Assembly: GCF_023015615.1 (NCBI RefSeq)
Contig: NZ_JALKAJ010000005.1
Span: forward strand, 372,001 to 436,000
Reading direction: 5' to 3'
Origin: Qipengyuania sp. S6317L1
GTDB lineage: Bacteria; Pseudomonadota; Alphaproteobacteria; Sphingomonadales; Sphingomonadaceae
Length of the DNA: 64,000 nt
A program made the position numbers and the translations under genes. Numbering within the stretch: position 1 is the stretch's first letter; the number at the start of each line of letters is the position of its first letter. This document shows positions 43,939 through 52,791 of the stretch, piece by piece. The notes below the pieces were generated by a model, which was given only the letters and a program-made list of their open reading frames with translations, made no database searches and had not been told where the DNA came from.

Positions 43939-45113
43939 TGGAAACCAAAGCCGGAAATCCGGGCGCCTTTGCCCAGTTCGACCTTAACCGTGTCGAAAGC
44001 CCTGCATTCGTCGTGGATGCGGCGAAAATCCGCAGCAATTGCCAGATACTCGCCGACATCCGCGATGAGGCAGGGTGTAAAGTCTTCGCCGCACTGAAGG
44101 CGTTCTCCATGCACTCGGTCGCGCACATCATGGGCGAATATCTCGACGGGGTGTCCACCAGCGGCCTTTGGGAAGCTCGGCTGGCATCCGAATTCTACGA
44201 CGGCGAAATCGCGACATACTCCGCCGCTTTCAAGCCGGAAGAACTGGACGAGATTTGCCGTCTTTCCGATCACGTGATCTTCAACTCACCCGCTCAGATT
44301 AAGCGTGCGGCGCTCATCCTCGATCAGGCGGCGGTGACGGGCGGCGATGTCTCTGTGGGCCTGCGGCTCAATCCGATGGTCGCAACCGGCGAAGTGCCCA
44401 AATACGATCCGTCAGCTCCCGGCTCGCGCCTCGGCTTTCCCATCGATCAACTCACCGAAGAGCATATGGAAGGGGTGGAGGGCATCCACTTCCACAATCT
44501 TTGCGAGCAGACTTTTGAACCATTGCGCCAGACATGGGACCGCGTGTTTGATGTGATCGAGCCCTGGTTCGGGCAGCTCAAATGGATCAATATGGGCGGC
44601 GGGCACCACATCACCCGTGCCGATTACGAGCGCGATGAGCTGATCGAATTTCTGAAAGACGCAGCCGACGACACAGGCGCCGAGATCATCCTTGAACCGG
44701 GCGAAGCGGTGGCTTTGGACGCAGGCATCCTTGTGGGCACTCTGCTCGACACAGGCTTCAACGAAGTTCCCATCGGCATCGCGGATATATCGGCAACCTG
44801 TCATATGCCCGACGTGCTCGAAGCGCCCTATCGTCCTGCCATGCTAGGCGAGCTTCAGGATGATAGCGTGCCGATCCGCCTTGGTGGACCGTCGTGTCTC
44901 GCAGGGGACGTGATTGGCGACTATCGCCTGCCCGTGCCGGCAGAGCCGGGAGCGCGTTTCGCCTTCCTCGATCAGGCGCACTATTCGATGGTCAAGACAA
45001 ACACCTTCAACGGTGTGCAATTGCCGTCGATCTATCTCTGGGATTCCGACACGGACGCGCTCGAATGTGTCAAACGTTTCGAATACGAAGACTTCCGCGA
45101 CCGGTTGAGCTGA
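43938..45113 (+). CDS. nspC: Carboxynorspermidine/carboxyspermidine decarboxylase
   Basis: A 391-residue alanine-racemase-fold PLP decarboxylase. The PLP lysine is in VFAALKAFSMHSV near residue 52. WINMGGGHHITRADYE and EPGEAVALDAGILVGT bind cofactor and substrate. The C-terminal region holds the second-subunit cysteine motif GGPSCLAGDVIGDY. It converts carboxyspermidine to spermidine (or the nor-form). It overlaps the dehydrogenase upstream and the CbrC-like gene downstream by one base each. Confidence 0.94.
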   Translation: METKAGNPGAFAQFDLNRVESPAFVVDAAKIRSNCQILADIRDEAGCKVFAALKAFSMHSVAHIMGEYLDGVSTSGLWEARLASEFYDGEIATYSAAFKPEELDEICRLSDHVIFNSPAQIKRAALILDQAAVTGGDVSVGLRLNPMVATGEVPKYDPSAPGSRLGFPIDQLTEEHMEGVEGIHFHNLCEQTFEPLRQTWDRVFDVIEPWFGQLKWINMGGGHHITRADYERDELIEFLKDAADDTGAEIILEPGEAVALDAGILVGTLLDTGFNEVPIGIADISATCHMPDVLEAPYRPAMLGELQDDSVPIRLGGPSCLAGDVIGDYRLPVPAEPGARFAFLDQAHYSMVKTNTFNGVQLPSIYLWDSDTDALECVKRFEYEDFRDRLS

Positions 45114-45775
45114 TGAAGTGGCTCCGGTATCTTTTTGGCTTCAGTAGTCATTCTCATGCGAAAAAAGCCGGAGCGCCAGAGTTAGCGGAAAGGCGCGAAA
45201 AGGAGCCTTATCCTCCTTTGCCTGAAATCGATCCAGCAACCGCTCCCTCACAAGGGTTTGCGCAGCCTCATTTCCGCTTTTTCCCAGGCGCTTACGAGTT
45301 TGGTGAGGACGGCGAGGCTGTCTTCAAACGCCACAATGGCCCGTGCCATTGCTGCGGAATGCGCGACATTTATGCCTACCAGAAAAGACCATATTGGATA
45401 CGCCGCGATGAGCCGGTGATTTGCGCGCAATGCATAGCGGACGGTCGGCTTGGAATCCTACTTGATAATGGCGACAATTATTCGATGCATGATTGCCAAA
45501 TCGAAGGTGTTTCAGACGATAATCCTGACATTGAAGAGATTGAGCAACGCACGCCGGGCTTTGCTACATACAACCCGTTTGATTGGGCTTCCATAGACGG
45601 AGAACCCATGGCTTTCATGGGCTATGGCGATGAAGAGAAATGGAAATATTTGGGCGAGGCGAGTGCAGCCATGTGCGAAAAATATGGCGGGCAAGATGCC
45701 TATCCCAGTCCCTATTTTCTTTTGTTCAAAGAGCTGGATGGTAACCGATACCGCGCAACGCTAGATTTGGATTGA
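45113..45775 (+). CDS. CbrC/UPF0167-family protein
   Basis: A 220-residue protein. The ATG at 45113 overlaps the nspC stop (TGATG). Two cysteine pairs, GPCHCCGM and ICAQCIADG, may bind a metal. PLPEIDP, FRFFPGAYEFG and the NPFDW motif are typical of the UPF0167/CbrC family, whose E. coli member affects tolerance to a colicin. The gene is visibly less GC-rich than its neighbours and uses different codons, which suggests a later insertion. A link to polyamine metabolism is not evident. Confidence 0.8.
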   Translation: MKWLRYLFGFSSHSHAKKAGAPELAERREKEPYPPLPEIDPATAPSQGFAQPHFRFFPGAYEFGEDGEAVFKRHNGPCHCCGMRDIYAYQKRPYWIRRDEPVICAQCIADGRLGILLDNGDNYSMHDCQIEGVSDDNPDIEEIEQRTPGFATYNPFDWASIDGEPMAFMGYGDEEKWKYLGEASAAMCEKYGGQDAYPSPYFLLFKELDGNRYRATLDLD

Positions 45776-45779
45776 ACAG

Positions 45780-46826
45780 CTACAGCCCCTTGCGCCCAAA
45801 CCCGCCAGCGCGGCGCGGGGCGGCCTCGCGCACACTCTCAGTAATACCAGGGTGCTGAGGGATGCTATTGATGGACTCAACCCGGCCACGCCCATTCTGG
45901 TTGATTGCCAGCATGAGGCGCGCGAGGGCTGCGAACTGATCGGCGGTTTCCTGAGCGCGGGCGTTGTCCTCCTCGGCCTTCATCGAGCCGCTCTCGAACA
46001 TATCCTCGCTTTCGACGACAATCACCAGATGCTGATCCACGAACAAAGCGCGGATCGCCTTGCCGTGAAATGATTTTTCAAGCGCGATGAGGTGCTCGAT
46101 ATAAGAGGGGTGGATAAGGACACGCGCCTCGATCTGGTCGTCGCTGAAAATTTCGAAGGTGTTTTCAAACTCCGGATGCACCTGATCGACATATTGCATC
46201 CGGTGGCCGTCAATTTTGATTTCGTCCTTGACCCCGCCAAGCCCGAACCACTTCTTATGCTTGCCCTTGCGCTGAAGAAGCGTGGTGGAGCGGAATTCAC
46301 GGCCAAACGGAAGGGAGATGATAGCGCCCCTGAACACCGTCACCCAGCGGCGGTTCTTGCCTGACCCACGGCGTTCTTCAAGATGCGCTTCGTAGAGGTT
46401 GAACGGGTTGCCGTTCAGTTCGCCATACCAGCAATCTTCGAACTCATCGCGGTCATAGCTGGGCACCAGCCCGTATGTTCTCGCTCGGTGAAATTCCAAT
46501 CCGGGCTCAACCTCGGGGTCGTATTCAATGCCGAGGTCCCGCGCGATAGCCGAGTTGATACCGACCTTGATGGTCTTTTTCGCTTCCTGAATGGGTTTGT
46601 AGCCCCATGCACCAACGCCGATGATCGCAGCAAGCCCGGCGAAAAGCTTCAGGTTAAACCCGCCAAAAGGCACAAACCACAGAAACGCAAACACAGGCAA
46701 AAGCGCAATTCCGCCGTAAAACCAGCGGTCAGAGGCCTTTTTACTTGCCTCATCGCGCATTTCGGATTGCTCGGACAACCAATTGCCAAGCTCTCCGCGC
46801 ATCAACCCCTGAACATCGGCCTGCAT
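45780..46826 (-). CDS. DUF3137 membrane protein
   Basis: A 348-residue protein. Two adjacent membrane segments (about 35-53 and 60-75) follow a polar N-terminus, and then a long soluble domain with the DUF3137 pattern (RARTYGLVPSYDRDEFEDCWYG). The gene diverges from lemA with a 63-base gap; DUF3137 genes are commonly found beside lemA. The pair is presumably functionally linked at the inner membrane, but neither role is known. Confidence 0.85.
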   Translation of the reverse strand: MQADVQGLMRGELGNWLSEQSEMRDEASKKASDRWFYGGIALLPVFAFLWFVPFGGFNLKLFAGLAAIIGVGAWGYKPIQEAKKTIKVGINSAIARDLGIEYDPEVEPGLEFHRARTYGLVPSYDRDEFEDCWYGELNGNPFNLYEAHLEERRGSGKNRRWVTVFRGAIISLPFGREFRSTTLLQRKGKHKKWFGLGGVKDEIKIDGHRMQYVDQVHPEFENTFEIFSDDQIEARVLIHPSYIEHLIALEKSFHGKAIRALFVDQHLVIVVESEDMFESGSMKAEEDNARAQETADQFAALARLMLAINQNGRGRVESINSIPQHPGITESVREAAPRRAGGFGRKGL

Positions 46827-46889
46827 CGTACCAACCTCTTAACCTTTCATCGCTATGCTTAACCGAAGAAAGTAAAAGAGGGCTTCACA

Positions 46890-47465
46890 ATGGTTGATAT
46901 TTTCGGATGGTTCTGGACTTCGGCGATTTTTGTGATCGTTGTGGTTGGCGTCTTTGCCATCATTTCCATTTACAACACGCTTGTTCGTCTGCGTCAGAAC
47001 GTGAACCAGGGGCGCGCGGATATTGATGCGCAGCTTCGCCAGCGTCACGACCTCATTCCCAACCTTGTCGAAGCGGTGAAGGGGTATGCGGGGCACGAGA
47101 AATCCACGCTTGAAGAGGTGATCAAGGCGCGCAATGTCGCTGCCAAAGGTCAGCCGGACAGCGGATCGGAGCAGGGCCTCAAAGTCGCGCTCGACAATCT
47201 TTTGGCGTTGGGTGAAGATTATCCGGACCTTCGTGCATCGGAAAACTTCCAAGAATTGCAAAACGAGCTGGCCGAGATCGAGGACAAGCTCGCCGCTGCC
47301 CGCCGGGCATTGAACGCGGCAGCTGCACAGTTCAACTCGGCACGCGAGGCTTTCCCGGCTGTTCTTTTCGCCAGCATGCTCGGTTTTAAAGAGGCCGATT
47401 TCAATACGCTCGACGATTCAGAACGCGGCACAGTGGACCAGGCACCCAAGGTCGCATTTTCCTGA
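46890..47465 (+). CDS. lemA: LemA-family protein
   Basis: A 191-residue protein with one N-terminal membrane segment (about 5-28) and a long alpha-helical domain. The LemA signature follows: NTLVRLRQNVNQGRADIDAQ, then LRQRHDLIPNLVEAVKGYA, and FNSAREAFPAVLFASMLGF near the end. LemA proteins are helical-bundle membrane proteins of unclear function. Length is normal. The gene shares an upstream region with the divergent DUF3137 gene. Confidence 0.93.
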   Translation: MVDIFGWFWTSAIFVIVVVGVFAIISIYNTLVRLRQNVNQGRADIDAQLRQRHDLIPNLVEAVKGYAGHEKSTLEEVIKARNVAAKGQPDSGSEQGLKVALDNLLALGEDYPDLRASENFQELQNELAEIEDKLAAARRALNAAAAQFNSAREAFPAVLFASMLGFKEADFNTLDDSERGTVDQAPKVAFS

Positions 47466-47469
47466 AATT

Positions 47470-47661
47470 AAACGTTTTTCCAGGAACTTACCGGAAGACG
47501 AAAGATTTTGATTGCAGGCGGCGGTATTTTATTGCAAATGCCGCCGCCTCGCTGCCGAGCCTCATGTCTTTTGGGGACAATCCAACCGCAAGGCAGCCCT
47601 GTTGAAACGCTTACGGTCAAGGCTTAGCTGCCACAGTACCGTTTTAAGGGGGTCCCTTGAG
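47470..47661 (+). promoter_or_regulatory. Structured 5' leader of the ornithine decarboxylase gene, possible speF-type RNA
   Basis: The 192 bases before the decarboxylase start contain three stem-loops. The first has 13 pairs (47517-47529 with 47536-47548, one wobble). The second is closed by GGCAGC 47592-47597 with GCTGCC 47627-47632. The third is a short hairpin (AAGGG 47646-47650 with CCCTT 47654-47658) that covers the ribosome binding site. A conserved leader RNA named speF is known upstream of ornithine decarboxylase genes in alphaproteobacteria; position and neighbour fit, but I cannot confirm the match to its consensus. Confidence 0.55.
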
Positions 47662-48867
47662 TTGTACATTTATCCCGACGCCAAGGCAGTAGTTCAGGCC
47701 ATCGAGCCTGATGAACCCATCATCCTCAACCGCCCGCACGCTGCGCGCCGCGCGGCGCGTTTCTTTGTCGAGAAATTTCCCGGCAAAGTGCTTTACGCTG
47801 TCAAAGCGAACCCTGCACCCGACCTCATTCAGGTCCTGTGGGAATCGGGCGTCACGCATTTCGACGTCGCTTCCATCGCGGAGGTGCGTCTGGTGCGCGA
47901 GGCTCTGCCTGATGCAAATTTGTGCTTCATGCACCCGATCAAGCGCCGCCGCGCAATCGCGGAGGCCTATCACCAGCACGGCGTCAAAACCTTCAGCCTC
48001 GATACGCCCGAAGAGCTGGAAAAGATCGTAGAGGCATGCCGCAACCCCGAGACGGGCAAGCCGGCCAGAGACCTTCGCCTGTGTGTGCGCATCCGCGTAT
48101 CGAGCGAATATTCCGAACTTTCGCTTGCGGCCAAGTTTGGCTGTGACCTGACCGAAGCGCCTGCGCTGCTGCAAATGGCGCGCCAGCATTGCGACTGGCT
48201 GGGCATTTGTTTCCACGTCGGCAGTCAGGCGATGACGCCATTTGCCTTTGTTCAGGCACTCGACCGGACCAGAGCCGCGATTGCCGATGCGTCTGTCGTG
48301 ATCGACATGATCGATGTCGGTGGCGGGTTCCCCAGCATTTATCCCGGCATGGAACCGCCTCCGCTCGAGGACTATTTCGCGCTTATCGCAAAGCATTTCG
48401 AGGCGCTTCCGATTGCGTACAACGCTGAACTGTGGTGCGAGCCGGGCAGGGCGCTGTGCGCCGAATATTCGAGCATGATCGTCAGCGTCGACAAACGGCG
48501 CGGAAACGAGCTTTATATCAACGATGGCGCTTATGGCGCGCTGTATGATGCAGCGCACGTTGGCTGGCGTTTTCCGGTAAAGGCACTTGAGGACGACCTC
48601 ATCGAGCCATTGGAAGATTTTTCCTTCTATGGCCCGACCTGCGATGATGCGGACTACATGGCTGGCCCGTTCCCGCTTCCTTCCGACATTCAGGACGGCG
48701 ATTACATCGAGGTGGGAATGTTGGGCGCGTATGGCGCGGCGATGAAGACCGGCTTCAACGGGTTCGGCAACGCTCAGGTCGTGACCGTGACTGATGATCC
48801 GATGATGAGCCTGTTCGACGGCGCACCGCGGCGCGAAGCGTCCGATAATGTGATCAACCTGCGCTAG
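47662..48867 (+). CDS. Ornithine/lysine-type decarboxylase (PLP, alanine racemase fold)
   Basis: A 401-residue type III PLP decarboxylase. The PLP lysine is in VLYAVKANPAPD, HVGSQA and DVGGGFPSIYPG are cofactor motifs, EPGRALCAE binds the phosphate, and the second-subunit cysteine is in YGPTCDDADYM. It probably decarboxylates ornithine to putrescine, feeding the carboxyspermidine pathway 2.5-5 kb upstream; lysine or dual use is possible. The TTG at 47662 was chosen because AAGGGGG lies 9 bases before it and the longer frame runs through the structured leader. Confidence 0.9.
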   Translation: MYIYPDAKAVVQAIEPDEPIILNRPHAARRAARFFVEKFPGKVLYAVKANPAPDLIQVLWESGVTHFDVASIAEVRLVREALPDANLCFMHPIKRRRAIAEAYHQHGVKTFSLDTPEELEKIVEACRNPETGKPARDLRLCVRIRVSSEYSELSLAAKFGCDLTEAPALLQMARQHCDWLGICFHVGSQAMTPFAFVQALDRTRAAIADASVVIDMIDVGGGFPSIYPGMEPPPLEDYFALIAKHFEALPIAYNAELWCEPGRALCAEYSSMIVSVDKRRGNELYINDGAYGALYDAAHVGWRFPVKALEDDLIEPLEDFSFYGPTCDDADYMAGPFPLPSDIQDGDYIEVGMLGAYGAAMKTGFNGFGNAQVVTVTDDPMMSLFDGAPRREASDNVINLR

Positions 48868-48875
48868 CGCGTTTC

Positions 48876-48913
48876 TCGATCGAGCGAACTATTTTGTTCG
48901 CTTGGTCGATTTT
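48876..48913 (+). terminator. Intrinsic terminator after the ornithine decarboxylase gene
   Basis: A 14-bp stem with two wobble pairs (48876-48889 with 48896-48909), a 6-base loop and TTTT directly after. It begins 9 bases after the decarboxylase stop. It is the best intrinsic terminator in the window. Confidence 0.75.
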
Positions 48914-49035
48914 GCGGAACGGTTCGCGCTCCCGGGCTGTTGGGTAGGTAAACCAACCCCGATCTCGCCTCGTCGGCACTTCATACCCCTAGTGAAGCAG
49001 CGCGGCGTCGCGAGAGCCCCAAAAGGAGCGCCTCT

Positions 49036-50418
49036 ATGACGCAGATCACGACCAACAATCCCGCCACCCGCGAAGACCTCGAAACCTATGACGTGATGTC
49101 CAAGGCCGAGGCCTTCGAGGTGATCGACGGCGCGCATGAAGCGTTCCTCGACTGGCGGATGCGCAGCCACGAAGAGCGCGCACCGTTCTTGCGCGAAATC
49201 GCCGCCAAGCTTCGCGAAAACTCGGAAAGCTTGTCGAAACTGATGACGCAGGAAATGGGCAAGCTGCTGAAAGACGGAAAGACGGAAGTCGAACTGTGCG
49301 CGCGCCTTTTTGAATATTCCGCCGACAATGGCCCAGAAGAACTTGCCGATGAGGAGCGCACCCACTCCGGCGGTAAAAAGCGCGGCATCGTGACCTATTC
49401 GCCCATCGGCGTAATCTATTCGGTGCAACCTTGGAATTTCCCTCTTTATCAGGCGGTTCGCGTTCTTGCAGCTAACCTGATTGCCGGCAATGCCGTGATC
49501 CTCAAGCACGCCTCGATCTGCACCGGCAGCGGTTTGGCGCTGCGCGATGTGTGCCTTGAAGCAGGCCTTCCGCGCGGTCTTTTCGAAGTGGTGGTTGTTG
49601 GTCACGATGTGTCTGATGACATCATCACGCACGACAAAATCCGCGCCGTGACCATGACCGGCAGCGATGGCGCGGGTGCGCATATCGGTGAAAAAGCGGC
49701 CAAGGCGCTCAAGAAAACCGTTCTCGAGCTCGGCTCCAACGATGCTTATCTGGTGCTTGAAGACGCTGACATTGATCTCGCGGTTCAAACCTGTGCAGTC
49801 GGGCGCCTTTATAACAATGGCGAAACCTGCGTGTCGGCAAAACGCTTTGTCGTGACCGATGCGGTTTACGACAAATTCGTGGACGCCTTCGTTGAACGGA
49901 TGAAGTCCACGAAATTGGGCGATCCCATGGATGAAGACACGCAGCTTGGCCCGCTTTCCAGCGAACAGCAGTTCAAGGATGTGAAAGAGCAGACCGAGAA
50001 AAGCATCGCGGGCGGCGCAACACTGTTGTGCGGCGGCGATCCGGAAGACGATCCCAAGGGCTGGTATTACCCCGCCACCGTTCTGGCCGACTGTCAGCCC
50101 GGAACGCCTGCTTATGATGACGAGATTTTCGGCCCCGTCGCAGCGGTCATTCGTGCAAAGGACGATGAAGACGCCATGCGCATCGCCAATGACAGCCGTT
50201 ATGGCCTTGGCGGCGGTATCTTCACCAAGGATGAGGAAAAGGCGATCGCCCTTGCACGCGATCACTTTGACACCGGCATGGTGCGCATCAACTCCTTCGG
50301 CGCAGCTGATCCCAATATGCCGTTCGGCGGCGTGAAGGACAGTGGCTACGGACGTGAACACGGCGGCTTTGGCATGAAGGAATTCGTCAACGCCAAGGCA
50401 ATTTTCCTGCCTTCGTAA
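49036..50418 (+). CDS. Succinate-semialdehyde dehydrogenase-like aldehyde dehydrogenase
   Basis: A 460-residue aldehyde dehydrogenase. The Rossmann-binding region reads GVIYSVQPWNFPLYQAVR, the catalytic Glu is in LELGSNDAYL and the catalytic Cys in NNGETCVSAKR. The C-terminus FGGVKDSGYGREHG is family-typical. This short form resembles the GabD2/Sad type, which oxidises succinate semialdehyde with NAD(P). Placed after the putrescine-forming decarboxylase, it could act in putrescine/GABA breakdown, but a terminator separates the two. A strong ribosome binding site (AAAAGGAG) precedes the ATG. Confidence 0.9.
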   Translation: MTQITTNNPATREDLETYDVMSKAEAFEVIDGAHEAFLDWRMRSHEERAPFLREIAAKLRENSESLSKLMTQEMGKLLKDGKTEVELCARLFEYSADNGPEELADEERTHSGGKKRGIVTYSPIGVIYSVQPWNFPLYQAVRVLAANLIAGNAVILKHASICTGSGLALRDVCLEAGLPRGLFEVVVVGHDVSDDIITHDKIRAVTMTGSDGAGAHIGEKAAKALKKTVLELGSNDAYLVLEDADIDLAVQTCAVGRLYNNGETCVSAKRFVVTDAVYDKFVDAFVERMKSTKLGDPMDEDTQLGPLSSEQQFKDVKEQTEKSIAGGATLLCGGDPEDDPKGWYYPATVLADCQPGTPAYDDEIFGPVAAVIRAKDDEDAMRIANDSRYGLGGGIFTKDEEKAIALARDHFDTGMVRINSFGAADPNMPFGGVKDSGYGREHGGFGMKEFVNAKAIFLPS

Positions 50419-50454
50419 GCCCATACCGACCAATCAAATCGAACGAGAAAACCC

Positions 50455-51051
50455 ATGAAAATTCTAGTAGCCGGCGCGACCGGCAATACAGGCCAACGCC
50501 TGACGCATGAACTGAAAAACAGGGGGCATGAGCCCATCGCCATGATCCGCGAAAGCTCTGATACGAGCGGACTGCCCGAAGGGGTGGAGACGCGCCTCGG
50601 CGATCTGGCCGACCTCGATGCAGGCATTACGCAAGGATGCGATGTCGTGGTATTTGCGGCCGGTTCCGGTGGCTCTACCGGCGAAGACATGACCGACAAG
50701 ATTGACCGTGACGGTGCAATCAGCCTGATCGACCATTCCGAGAAAAGCGGTGTCGACCGCTTCGTCATGCTCAGCACCGTTGGTGCGGACCAATCCGACC
50801 CAAGCGGCGATCTTGCCCATTACTTGAAGGCGAAGCACGACGCAGACGAGCGGCTCAAGGAAAGCTCGCTCGATTATGCCATCCTTCGCCCGGTCAGTCT
50901 CACCGATGAGGGGCCAACCGGCAGTGTAAAGCTTGGCGACGATGTGAACCCCAAGGGCGAGGCCGCACGCGGCGATGTCGCCGTTCTGCTGGCCGACGCC
51001 GCCGAGCAACCCGATTGGGTGGGCCGCGTGACGCTTATGGAAAGCGTCTGA
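50455..51051 (+). CDS. Atypical SDR, NAD(P)-binding NmrA-like protein
   Basis: A 198-residue Rossmann protein. The N-terminus MKILVAGATGNTGQRL is the NAD(P)-binding motif of atypical (type a5) SDRs. FVMLSTVGADQ and the YLKAKHDADERLKES helix follow. Such small proteins are flavin- or NADPH-binding reductases or regulatory proteins; the function is unknown. It lies 36 bases after the aldehyde dehydrogenase gene, so it may be co-transcribed. Confidence 0.88.
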   Translation: MKILVAGATGNTGQRLTHELKNRGHEPIAMIRESSDTSGLPEGVETRLGDLADLDAGITQGCDVVVFAAGSGGSTGEDMTDKIDRDGAISLIDHSEKSGVDRFVMLSTVGADQSDPSGDLAHYLKAKHDADERLKESSLDYAILRPVSLTDEGPTGSVKLGDDVNPKGEAARGDVAVLLADAAEQPDWVGRVTLMESV

Positions 51052-51060
51052 GCGAAACCC

Positions 51061-51762
51061 TTAGTCAAACCCCACGAAGGTCGCCGCCTCATCGACTGAT
51101 CGGCGGGTGATCTTCACGGGGTTTGCCGCAAAATCAGGGTCGGGCCAGCCGAGCGCGACCGCTTTCATAATGACCTGATCGTCCGGGATATTCGCGTGTT
51201 CGCGCACAACCGGGCTTTGCATGATGCCTTGGCTGTTGATGACGCAGCCAAGGCCTTTTGACCATGCGGCGTTGACGAGAGCCGTCGTTGCTGCGCCGCA
51301 GTCGAAGACGGTGTCGTCGGCGTCTTCGAGCTCTTTGTCATAGGTGATGATGACGCAGACGGGCGCGTCGAACTGGCGAAAACCCCTCAGCACCCAATCC
51401 TGACGCTTTTCCTTGTCGTCGCGTTCAATTCCCATTGCCTCGAAAAGCTGGATCGCGCAGCCCACTTGGCGGTCGCGGTGGACGCCCTGGAAGGGGTGGC
51501 CTTTGCGAAATTCGCGACTGTCGGGTTCACCTGCGAGAATGCGCTCGGTGTTGCCCTTGCGGATGCGGTCCAATGGCTCGCCGGTGATGACGTGGAAGTG
51601 ATAGGGCTGCGTGTTCATCGAGGATGGTGAACGCATCGCCATCGCCAGAACTTGCTCGATAGTCTCGCGCGGGACAGGCTTATCCAGATAACCGCGGATC
51701 GACCGTCTGCCGTTTACCACCTGTGCAAAAGTTTGAGTTTCATCGCCGTATTCATTGGCCAC
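51061..51762 (-). CDS. Nitroreductase-family flavoprotein
   Basis: A 233-residue FMN-dependent protein. VVNGRRSIRGYLDKPVP is the FMN-binding start, and AMRSPSSMNTQPYHFHVITG is the second motif. GLGCVINSQGI and the C-terminal KITRRSVDEAATFVGFD complete the family pattern. Members reduce nitro compounds or quinones with NAD(P)H; the native substrate is not evident. It converges with the NmrA-like gene 9 bases away. Confidence 0.9.
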   Translation of the reverse strand: MANEYGDETQTFAQVVNGRRSIRGYLDKPVPRETIEQVLAMAMRSPSSMNTQPYHFHVITGEPLDRIRKGNTERILAGEPDSREFRKGHPFQGVHRDRQVGCAIQLFEAMGIERDDKEKRQDWVLRGFRQFDAPVCVIITYDKELEDADDTVFDCGAATTALVNAAWSKGLGCVINSQGIMQSPVVREHANIPDDQVIMKAVALGWPDPDFAANPVKITRRSVDEAATFVGFD

Positions 51763-51868
51763 GCATAATCTCCCGAGTCTCGTTTGAGGAGGACAGCTAG
51801 CGCAGCTTTGGCCACGATCAAAGGACGCTACGGCAGTGCGCTGTTGAGTGCGCGGTCAAGTGCGCGAT

Positions 51869-52726
51869 TCAGGGTGTAAAGTAAGGTCTATCGCCCGCAA
51901 TCGTCACCCGCTCCATCACGCGGCGCGCAGGAAAATAGTCTGAAGCCGCCAAGTGCTGGCACACGCGGTTGTCCCAGAACGCGATAGAGCCCGCCTGCCA
52001 ACGGAACCGGCATTGGATCTCGGCATCCTTGGCAGTGGCGTAAAGGTGATCGAGCAACCACGCGCTCTCTTTTTCCGAGAGACCCTCGATATGGCTTGTG
52101 AAAGCGGTGTTTACATAGATCGCCTTCTCACCGGTCTCCGGATGCGTGCGGATTACCGGATGGCGTATGGGCGGGAACCTCTCGTGCAGGTCCGCAGGCG
52201 CCTTATCAAGCCGCTTGGCAAAGACGCGGGCGATGTCGTGCACCGCGGTGAGCCCTTCGCAAATCCTCTGCATCTGTTCTGAAAGGCGCTCGTAGGCGAG
52301 GTGCATATTGGCGAACAGCGTATCGCCGCCGCACTCCGGCACTTCGCGTGCGAGCAGAATAGACCCCAGCGAAGGTTTCTCGCGCCATGTTACATCGGAG
52401 TGCCAATAGTTTTCCTGACCCCGGCTCTTGGGCCCGTGGGCGATGCGCAGAACCTCGGGGTTGGGCTGATCCTTGGGAGTGGCAGGATGCACTTCGAGGT
52501 CGCCGAAATGGCGCGCGAAGGCGATATGTTGTTCCTGGGTAAGGTTTTGATCGCGAAAGAAGATTACCCCGTATTTGAGCAGCGCCGCTCGGATTTCCGG
52601 GATGCGCTGCGCAGTGTCCGGTGCGCCCAAGTCTATGTCGTGAATTTCAGCGCCAATCGCCGGTGTCAGCGGCTTGATATCCAATGCGCCGGTATCGAGC
52701 TTTGCCCGGTCAAACATAGTCGCCAT
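51869..52726 (-). CDS. TauD/TfdA-family 2-oxoglutarate dioxygenase
   Basis: A 285-residue Fe(II)/2-oxoglutarate enzyme. The metal ligands are the His and Asp of NYWHSDVTW and the distal His of NRVCQHLAASDYF. The 2-oxoglutarate-binding Arg is in ARRVMERVTI, and HPVIRTHPETGEKAIYVN is the central TauD-like motif. Known members cleave taurine, alkylsulfates or aryloxyalkanoates. No transport genes for sulfonates lie nearby, so the substrate is open. The second Met (MFDRAKL) is an alternative start. Confidence 0.93.
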   Translation of the reverse strand: MATMFDRAKLDTGALDIKPLTPAIGAEIHDIDLGAPDTAQRIPEIRAALLKYGVIFFRDQNLTQEQHIAFARHFGDLEVHPATPKDQPNPEVLRIAHGPKSRGQENYWHSDVTWREKPSLGSILLAREVPECGGDTLFANMHLAYERLSEQMQRICEGLTAVHDIARVFAKRLDKAPADLHERFPPIRHPVIRTHPETGEKAIYVNTAFTSHIEGLSEKESAWLLDHLYATAKDAEIQCRFRWQAGSIAFWDNRVCQHLAASDYFPARRVMERVTIAGDRPYFTP

Positions 52727-52791
52727 GCGTGTCTCTCCCTCTCTCGAGGAGGAGTGTGCATGGCGCGGGCGTTTAGATCAAGTTTGAGAGC

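Noticed and set aside
48889..50433. 514-codon open frame on the minus strand
   Set aside because: It is antisense to the aldehyde dehydrogenase gene, whose catalytic motifs are intact. No family features are visible.
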